64,000 nucleotides of DNA from Lucinisca nassula (Eukaryota; Mollusca; Bivalvia; Lucinida; Lucinidae). The position numbers and the translations under genes were made by a program. Shown here piece by piece: positions 57,271-64,000 of the stretch. Every line of letters begins with the position of its first letter. The stretch's first letter is position 1. The DNA is taken from assembly GCA_963580285.1 (NCBI GenBank), contig OY757013.1, positions 153,067,900 through 153,131,899 on the forward strand, given 5' to 3'. The notes beneath the pieces are model-generated. The model did not search any database. It had not been told where the DNA came from and saw only the letters and a program-made list of their open reading frames with translations.

Positions 57271-58263
57271 CAAACTTTTTAATGGACATGCTTTGAACAA
57301 ACAATAGGGCTTTTCCAAGTTCAAACAGTAAACTTTAAAATCCATTGAAATGAAGCAATTAATGTTGCACGAGGTTTCGTGCTAGATAATAGTGTATAAT
57401 CAATAAATCACTATGATCTCTATTTTGTATCGAACTGCATTTAACTAAAGTCGAAGAATCGGGAGGGCATTCCAATCTCTAATGGTTTGGAGGAAGAACG
57501 ATTCTTTATACATGTAAATGTCAGTTCTTGCAGAAAGAGTCTGAAACGCCATTGAATGGTGCTGTCTACAGTGCCTAGCTGGGGGAACAAGGTCATCTGT
57601 GGATGCTGGCGGCTTCTTTTAGACCTTGGTATAATAGTATGAGCCCACTGTCTCTTCTCATTTTCTTGAGCGACCCCCATCTTAATTTTCCTAGAATTCC
57701 AGTCATGCTCCCAGTTTCAAAGCAGTTATTGCTTGTTTCAAATCTAGCAGCTCTATTCTGAACTTTTTCAATTTCTTCATTAAGGACCACTCAACTTGGG
57801 TCCCAGCTGCAACTACTGTATTCCAAGATTGGGCGAAGTAGTCCATTATATGCTGTCATCTTCATATGAAGATTTCGCCTTAGGAAACCAAGTGTTCTAT
57901 TCGCCTTAGCACACATGATGATAATGTGTGGATTCCATCTCAAATCGTGTGTGATAGTCACACCAAGATATTAATGGAATTCATATTTTCGAGGACCGTT
58001 CCCTCTAAGGTGTATGAAGCCCCAATTTTATTTGTTCTCTTCCTAGTTATCTGCATAATATTGCATATAACGAGCTGAAATCTCATGCCCCAGTTTCGTG
58101 CCCAAACATCCTAATCTATCTATATCCTTCTGAAGTTTCATTGAGTCCTCTGTAGCTCTGATTTCCCGATAACAAACACAGTCGTCTGCGAACAGTCTTA
58201 TTTCTGAGTAAACGTCAGTGGAAATATCATGTACGTACATTGAGAATAACATTGGACCATGAA

Positions 58264-58396
58264 CCCAGCAGGCACATGACGTAATTCTGACGTCACATCA
58301 ACGTCGGTACAACATAATGACCTTTATGCAACGTCACATCTATGACGTTGCACCGACGTTGATATGACGTTGCCATAGCGACGTGTGCCTGCAGGG
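58264..58396. mobile_element. CCCAGCAGGCAC-ended MITE inside a reverse transcriptase
   Basis: CCCAGCAGGCACATGACGT left and ACGTGTGCCTGCAGGG right. The interior is a palindrome of ATCAACGTCGG / CCGACGTTGAT and ATGACGT repeats. It separates GVSRGTVP from HGPMLFSM in the polymerase reading. Confidence 0.85.
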
Positions 58397-58972
58397 AACA
58401 GTCCCACGTGAGACCCAAGATAAAACTGGCGCCCATACTGAAGATTCACCATTAACACCCCCCAATTCCAAAACCGAATTACATGTATTTGGATTTATGT
58501 AGTTCATGAGGTGGAGTGTCAAAAGCCTCCTCGAAGTCCAGAATAAATGTCGCAACCTGCTCCCTTTTGTCCAAGATATTCACCCAATCATTAATAACCG
58601 TGCTCAACTGAGTTTCACAACTATGCCTTTTTTTGAATGCATGTTGTCTGTCTGACAAAAGTGTATGTTCATCCAATTGGGGCATGATGTTTGAGCAGAC
58701 TGTGTGTTCAAGCAATTTACATAGAACACAGGTCAGTGACACCGGGCGATAATTACGAGCAAGAGCCTTGTCTCCTTTTTTGAATAATGGACAGATGTTC
58801 GCAACGAGCCAATCTTTGGCAATTTCACCCGTATCGAGAGATTGTTAGAAAAGATAAGCAAAACATGGACCTAACTTATTTGCAGTTCCTTCAGGACTCT
58901 AGGATGAAGCTCATCAGGTCCTAAAGCTTTAGACGGGTTCAAGCCTTTAAGTAACTTGATCACTCCCGCCGA

Positions 58973-59155
58973 GAAGCCTCAGTGGTGTAGTGGTTACGCT
59001 ACTTGTCTTGTAAACCAGGAGTCGCAGGATCGATCCCGGGCTTCTCCAGACTTTCGGAAGAGTCTTTAAACCGAGGTCCCGTCTCCGTATGACCTTAGCT
59101 GTTGGTGGGACGTAAAACTCAAACACTTACTTACTCACTCACTCACTCACTTACT
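58973..59155 (+). mobile_element. tRNA-Thr-like SINE inside a LINE, with target duplication
   Basis: GAAGCCTCAGTGGTGTAGTG (A box), GCAGGATCGATCCCGGGC (B box), tail GTTGGTGGGACGTAAAACTC then (ACTC)n/(ACTT)n. CACTCCCGCCGA is duplicated exactly at 58961-58972 and 59156-59167. Confidence 0.92.
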
Positions 59156-59750
59156 CACTCCCGCCGATGACGCAACAATATTTTCCATGAAAGGGGCTTA
59201 TCTTCTAGTCAATGGAACCTCGTTGAACTCGTTTTATTAAACGCATCATTGAATTGACCAACTAATTCCCCTGCCCTTTCAGAGTTCGATTTAGCCACCC
59301 AATTCCCTCCTCTTTTATTAAGGGATGGGATACCTTGCCTGTCTTTCTTCTGGCTATTGATATATCTGTAGAAATCTGTGGGATATGCATCACCTACCAA
59401 GTTATTCACATACAGATCGTGCTGATTTTTATGTCATTCTTAATTTCTCGTCTCAAGTTTCCAAATTTTGCGCGGTGTTTACCACTTCCTTACTTTTTTG
59501 CCTTAGCATGAATCTTATTTCTTCCCCGAATCTTTCTTCTTATATCTGGTGTGATCCAAGGAATTGAAGATACAGACCTGAAGTTTTGGAGGAGATATGA
59601 TTTTCGGACGAAGCGTGAATGAAAGACTTTATCAAGTCAAAGTTCTCCTGGACAGACTGAGCGCCTGAATGACCGTTAAAGTATTTCATTTTTGCAAATT
59701 TTAGGGCATTCTTCCTCATAGTTTCATAGTCACTGTCAGCACTAAGAAGC

Positions 59751-60410
59751 TATGGTTGCGAACTTTCTTTCATTCGCTGAAGAAGGGGCATTTCCCCCGA
59801 AGATGTTGGACAAAAAAGTTGAAATAATGATTGAGACTATTATTTTTAACAACACGTTCATTGAGAGAGTTCTAAGAAGAGAAAAACACAACTTCTCGAA
59901 AATGGGCTCATACCCCAAAGTTAAGTGCTATATCAAGGAGCTATCAATTGCACCGGTGCAATAGGCATGTCCAAAGTCTACATCACACAAGGTTAAAGGC
60001 CATTAGCCTCGTTTTATATTTTCGGTTCAGTTCTCCATCTTTGATGAGGCTCGATTGGTTTTCTGTAATTGCATGTTCTATCAAATTAGACGCATCAACC
60101 ACGCCTCTGCATAATGGTAGGTAATTTTACTCCGCCTTTTATTCGCTTAATACTTCAAAACGCAAAGTGTCAAAAAGTAGTAAATTCAGTGAAGGAGGAT
60201 TGAATTATACGAAAGTCTTATTGACACTGGGCGGAAACGTGCATGTTTTGCCAAACAGATAAAAGAGGTACTCTACTTGGGGAGGTAATTGACGCATGCG
60301 CAAAATGTAAACAGTCACGTGTCGAAACAATGGCTCCGTCTATAGACAAAAATGGTCCTGACGAGTACAAGCGTCTATGTGTTTGAGAAGAAGTAAAGAA
60401 TATTCTTTGA
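59751..60410. other. No gene seen
   Basis: The plus-strand frame at 59752-59964 (MVANFLSFAEEGAFPPKMLD...) is 70 codons and ATG-started, but matches nothing I know and is probably fortuitous next to the LINE end. Confidence 0.35.
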
Positions 60411-60413
60411 TGA

Positions 60414-60864
60414 TATAAGAATCCAATATGGCGTTCTGTTGTAGATGAGCGTTTCCAACCCGAGGGATGACCGTGCTGAGTGAGCGGAACCGAGGCTACG
60501 CCGACGTTCCGCTCAGCACGGTCATCCCGAGGTGAGCGTTTCCAACCCGAGGGATGACCGTGCTGAGTGAGCGGAACCGAGGCTACGCCGAGGTTCCGCT
60601 CAGCACGGTCATCCCGAGGGTTGGAAACGCTCATCTACAACAGAACCCCATATTGGATTATTTTTCTTGCACAACACCTCCGGTTAGTTTTGACAGCTCG
60701 CACATAAATGTGTTTACAAAATAAAAGTAGTGCGGAAGTAGTTCCGGCAGTTGAATATAATTAAAGCGTATTTATGTTAGTTGCCTGGGTCGGAACACCA
60801 GGGTCAGAACATAAATTTCTATCCCAGGGTAAAATCACGCATTCCCTTGTCTGGTGTGCAAGAA
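60414..60864. mobile_element. Family H element, duplicated palindrome
   Basis: AAGAATCCAATATGGCGTTC opens. The GAGCGTTTCCAACCCGAG...CTCAGCACGGTCATCCCGAG hairpin occurs twice in tandem (60445-60532 and 60533-60622). The module TTTTGACAGCTCGCAC to GTCTGGTGTGCAAGAA follows. An extra GAGT makes TGCTGAGTGAGCGG in both, so the duplication is recent. Confidence 0.85.
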
Positions 60865-60959
60865 TAGACTTTCTCCACACTGGCAAATGTTCGTATGAGC
60901 AAGTTATTTAACAACTCTTTGTCGAACACGCGTGGCACATGTAACCGTGTTGAAATTAT

Positions 60960-61530
60960 CAATATTGAATTCAACAAAGTTCGCCAGACTATGTGGACCT
61001 CGCCTTTAAGTACTCACAGATTATGAATTGTATTGTAACTTATCAAAGCACTGGTAGCACTGGTGAGTCATTGTCTCTTTGTGTAAGCTGGAAAAAGTAT
61101 CCTGAACGCACGGTGACTAATCAAAGACTTGTTGACAATGCTTGTAAAGCATTGTTTGCTGTGCTAAGAAAATGCAGAAAATTGCATTTAACAATAGACA
61201 ATTAACTTCAACTGTTTGATAGCATAGTTAATCAAATCTTACTTTTTACTTCTGAGGTGTCTGGGGTTGAGAACTGCAATATTCTCGAAAATTTCTTTGT
61301 CCAGTTTTACATGACAATACTGAAAGCTAAAAAATCAACATCAAACATCATTTTATATGGTGAACTGTGTAGGTACCCAATTAGTATTGCAGTTAAGGCT
61401 AGAATTGTACGATTTTGGCATAGGTTAATTAGTGGAAAACCAGACACACTTTCCAGTAAATTATATAATATTATACTTGCTATGCATGAAAAAGACTTTT
61501 TCACTCATGGTGGCTTGTAAGTATAACAAA
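60960..61530 (+). pseudogene. LINE reverse transcriptase C-terminal relic, third type
   Basis: Plus-strand blocks: TNQRLVDNACKALFAVLRKC (61120), a stop, LFDSIVNQ, then SGVENCNILENFFVQFYMTI and LKAKKSTSNIILYGELCRYP, followed by IAVKARIVRFWHRLISGK. From memory this matches the 'ILKVKKSTPNYMVYGELGRYPL.I.IK.R...FW..L' signature of a LINE group common in marine invertebrates. Two stops and one frameshift; no catalytic core. Confidence 0.75.
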
Positions 61531-61583
61531 AATATCTCTTACGAATGCCCCTTTATGTGTTGCAAAAGAAATTAAATAAAATT

Positions 61584-61818
61584 GGCCCCGTCAAGCGATT
61601 TTGGTACTTATCACCGTAGCGAGCAGCGAAGGTTCAGGCGAGCCTGCGCATCCGCGCAGTCTCGCCAGAACCTTCGCTGCTCGCTCGTACAAGCAGTGAA
61701 TCAAGAGGAACTTTCAGACAGAAAGCCATATCCCTGGCCCCTCTGAATGGCTGGGCATGCGCAGTTAAAATTTGTCATGACGGAATGATCGAAGACACAA
61801 ATTCGCTTGGCGGGGCTC
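61584..61818 (+). mobile_element. Family G MITE with flanking duplication
   Basis: GGCCCCGTCAAGCGATTTTG to TTCGCTTGGCGGGGCTC with an intact hairpin. AAATTAAATAAA occurs at 61569-61580 and 61819-61830. Confidence 0.88.
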
Positions 61819-61830
61819 AAATTAAATAAA

Positions 61831-62285
61831 GAGAATTGCAATTTGGTTTGGAAGGATTCTGTTTACGAAAGTTCTAAATGTTTGAATTACAGGGTATTGA
61901 AGAAAGAGTTCCAGTATGAAAAACTACCTTAACATTCTACCTCAAGATCTTGCAATTCTTTTTTTTTTTCACTTTAGATCTCTAAATCATAAAAAATTTC
62001 AGGAATGTGTAATTGAACTTACACAAAAATGAAGTTTGTGCCTTTCATTATCATTGACAGGTTAAATTGTTAAACTTTCATAACTATAATGGGCCTGGAA
62101 CTTCAAAAGTGCCTGTTATGGTGAGTGGTACAGGTCTGGATTGGGATGTGACTGCTCCATCTAGGTGGTCAATCTAGGTTTGTGTTGTTTAGTTTGTATT
62201 GTTTGAGATCAGGGATATACATTAATAATTGCTTTTCCAAACAGCAAAATTTTGCAAATAGGTACTTAAGACAACTCTAGAAAAA
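61831..62285. other. No gene seen; possible LINE 3' region
   Basis: The GCAATTTGGTTTGGAAGGAT text after the G element may continue the LINE relic that G interrupts (TTTACGAAAGTTCTAAATG). Too decayed to assign. Confidence 0.35.
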
Positions 62286-62289
62286 TAGA

Positions 62290-62545
62290 ATTGAAGGCAA
62301 TGATCAGGAATCAATACAATTAACCCACAGCTCCCATCAAATACACCAAAGGGAAAAAAACACAAACATGAAACAACTAAAAATGGAAACATAAATAGGT
62401 GGACAGCCAAAAGGACAGTTACTGTCCATAAAATGGCCAATTGGCTATCCAAAAGAAAAAAAAAATACAAGCGATACACATACTCAAAGAAAAACCATAA
62501 CAAAAATAAACCGCGACAGAAGAGGAAGTCTTCAGGATCTTTTAG
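62290..62545 (-). repeat. R-C repeat
   Basis: GGCAATGATCAGGAATCAAT to AACCGCGACAGAAGAG; inverse of the copy at 62875. Confidence 0.7.
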
Positions 62546-62696
62546 CCAATTTTGTCCCTGGAAACTCCAGGACAGATAATTGGTATACGGTGCATGACCG
62601 AAGGTGGTGTAATCTAGCGCTCCTAGACTTTGAAATGGACTTGTGATGTTAATGGGTTGGAGGATTTCATTTGGTACAGAATGGATCAAGTTTTTG

Positions 62697-63820
62697 AAAA
62701 GAAGCCATTCCTCAAGAATTCAAGGATGCATTAATCAATCAACCACCTATTCAAACGGAAAGGGAACGCTCAATGTGTGACATCACCGTGGCGCCTATTG
62801 TCAATTGTTGGGAAAGTCCTTGGAAGATTCCTACCTAACCGACTGAATGAAAACTTTGAACAAATAGGGCTACTAGGTAATGTTGGTTGGTGCCTGATGC
62901 TCTGTCTCTGGTCGGGCCCATCGGAGTCTAACTGTTGGTTTTCTTTTGCTCCAGCATTTCAGTGGTTTCTTGCTGTCGAGTCCTCACCGTTGTCTCACCT
63001 CTGTGGTTCTTTGTTTATTTGTGTTCACGGAGATGTTGCACTGATGAGTTAGGAGGCCTTCATGCGGACTGAACAAAGTATTTGTCTGAATCGCGACGGA
63101 AGTAAGGGCGAGGATTGCGGCCACGTAATTTCGATTTAAGCCCCCAGTGGAAATCTTTCCACTGACCGTTCCAAGGCGGTTCTTCTGTGGCGATTTATTT
63201 ATGTTGTTGTTTGTTACTTACTGTGTGTATCACTTGTGTCTTTTTATTTTGGATGGCCATATGGCCATTTTGTGGGAAAGTAACTGTCCTTATGGCCTTC
63301 CTTTGTTTGGGTTTCCATTATGGTCTGGTCGCTTAATGTTTGTGTTTCTTTCCCTTTGGAGTCTTTGATGGGTGGCGTAAGTTAATTGTATCGATTCCTG
63401 ATCTTTTTTTACTTCTACTTCCAACCAGAAAGCCAGTGTGGGTTAAGAATAGACAGAGGAGCAACTGACATGATCTTCACAGCAAGGCAGGCAGCTGCAG
63501 GAGAAATCTCAGGAACAGAACATGGACCTAAACATGACCTTTGGTGACCTCACCAAAGCATCTGACACAGTCGTGAGGGCCTTTGGAAGATCATGGTGAA
63601 GTTTGGATGTCCAACCAACATCATAGCAATGGTGAGACAGTTCCACTATGGTATGCTTGCACGCGTCCAAAATGATGGTGAGTTTTCAAATCCATTTCTT
63701 GTGACAAATGGAGTGAAGCAAGACTGTGTGTTAGCTCACACACTGTTCAGCATGATGTATTCTGCCATGCTCACAGATGCTTTCCAGGATGGTGACAATG
63801 GCACACCTATTAGGTATCGC
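62697..63820 (+). pseudogene. RTE-type LINE fragment interrupted by R-C
   Basis: 62697-62874 gives KKPFLKNSRMH-type text, then SIVGKVLGRFLPNRLNENFE. 63415-63820 gives LRIDRGATDMIFTARQ, MTFGDLTKASDTVV (motif A, degenerate), IMVKFGCPTNIIAMVRQFH, ARVQNDGEFSNPFLVTNGVK and HTLFSMMYSAMLTDAFQDGD. Order and spacing match RTE polymerases (KQGCVLAPTLFS.MFSAML in intact copies; here KQDCVLAHTLFS). Stops and the R-C insertion make it dead. It is cut at 63820 by a family D element, before the ADD box. Confidence 0.85.
62875..63414 (+). mobile_element. R-C element inserted in RTE
   Basis: 540 bases lie between a direct repeat CTACT (62870-62874 and 63415-63419). Removing insert and one repeat rejoins the RTE phrase GLL-P. 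Contains GGCGGTTCTTCTGTGGCGAT and GGCCATTTTGTGGGAAAGTA. No open frame with a known domain, so R-C appears to be a mobile, non-autonomous element. Confidence 0.75.
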
Positions 63821-63821
63821 T

Positions 63822-64000
63822 TTTTATCATATGACGTCGCGTCTGAGAGTGTAATAACGCCATGCATTTTTTCGATAATCCACTAGTGGATTAAATATGC
63901 AAATTAGCTAGATACGCCCCGTAACGTTACATGTACGGCGTCCTTAACGACGTCGCGTTTACTAATAGCGGAATATTGACATTTTTGTAAACAACCGTGA
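63822..64000 (+). mobile_element. Family D element, cut by window end
   Basis: TTTTTATCATATGACGTCGC to the last base; same as 16534-16710 with few differences. Confidence 0.8.

Larger units (their letters stand above)
57441..59750 (-). pseudogene. Non-LTR retrotransposon polymerase, disrupted
   Basis: Reading 59750 downwards: MRKNALKFAKMKYFNG (about 59700), NNLVGDAYPTDFYRYINSQK (about 59400), SDRQHAFKKRHSCETQLSTV (about 58650), ATFILDFEEAFDTPPHE (motif A with AFD, about 58540), MLFSMYVHDIS (after motif B), IRLFADDCVCYREI (motif C), NEEIEKVQNRAARF (about 57780) and the C-terminal DFS stop at 57441. Frameshifts and stops separate the blocks. A MITE cuts motif B and a SINE lies upstream. It is a CR1/L2/Jockey-like clade, distinct in sequence from the 44.3 kb copy. 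The endonuclease is absent. Confidence 0.88.

Noticed and set aside
59752..59964. 70-codon ATG-started plus-strand frame
   Set aside because: No recognisable domain, and it lies antisense at the end of a LINE relic.
60218..60634. Minus-strand frame of 138 codons
   Set aside because: It covers the duplicated H palindrome and is present on both strands by symmetry.

Overview
The window is eukaryotic, repeat-rich nuclear DNA, most likely from a bivalve mollusc or a close lophotrochozoan relative. Grounds for this: genes are split by kilobase introns with GT-AG junctions; there is a very high load of short hairpin transposons, SINEs and non-LTR retrotransposon relics; and a 2.9 kb element begins and ends with TTAGCTCACC-type termini and carries GACCTTGAAACTTG-type internal text that I associate with bivalve genomes. 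The species cannot be named from the sequence.

Two multi-exon genes can be assembled, both on the minus strand. (1) A voltage-gated potassium channel (Kv) of the non-Shaker (Shab/Shaw/Shal-like) type has three coding exons at 55647-55358, 46763-46577 and 36743-35439. They join in frame to a 593-residue protein: a T1 domain with an exact H-x5-C-x20-CC zinc motif, S1-S6 and a VGYGD selectivity filter. Its S1-S2 extracellular loop is unusually long (about 165 residues, acidic then Thr/Pro-rich) and the usual S6 PxP is TLP. (2) A probable secreted protein has exons at 19990-19954, 16987-16936, 14919-14643 and 11546-11390 with matching intron phases. Its middle part resembles, from memory, the region just before the HExxH site of a family of putative secreted zinc metallopeptidases. 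The gene is 3'-incomplete; no catalytic exon was found.

Layout: 0-3.1 kb, LINE fragment, microsatellites and one copy (Q-A) of a composite repeat. 3.2-11 kb, hairpin elements, SINEs and the 2.9 kb terminal-inverted-repeat element. 11.4-20 kb, the secreted-protein gene with MITEs in its introns. 20-35 kb, intergenic repeats, a 30.1-30.75 kb minisatellite and a long GA/GT block. 35.4-55.7 kb, the Kv gene, whose two introns (9.8 and 8.6 kb) hold the inverted copy Q-B, an antisense LINE reverse transcriptase, a GCCCGAGGG tandem array with a large palindrome, and many hairpin elements. 56-64 kb, more LINE relics, several interrupted by datable insertions.

Family names used below are local. F1 and F2: foldback elements with TTATTTCTGCTC arms and CATNACG ends. 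R-A: a SINE of about 300 bp with tail GACGTTAAACCTCAAA. G: GGCCCCGTCAAGCG-ended MITE. H/H2: long-hairpin elements. R-C: a repeat of about 540 bp. D: GACGTCGCG-containing hairpin element. Q: a composite repeat of about 1.8-2.3 kb. The most unexpected repeat signal is one hairpin core (GTTAGAACCGCCTC / GAGGCGGTTCTAAC) shared by element families whose ends are otherwise unrelated.
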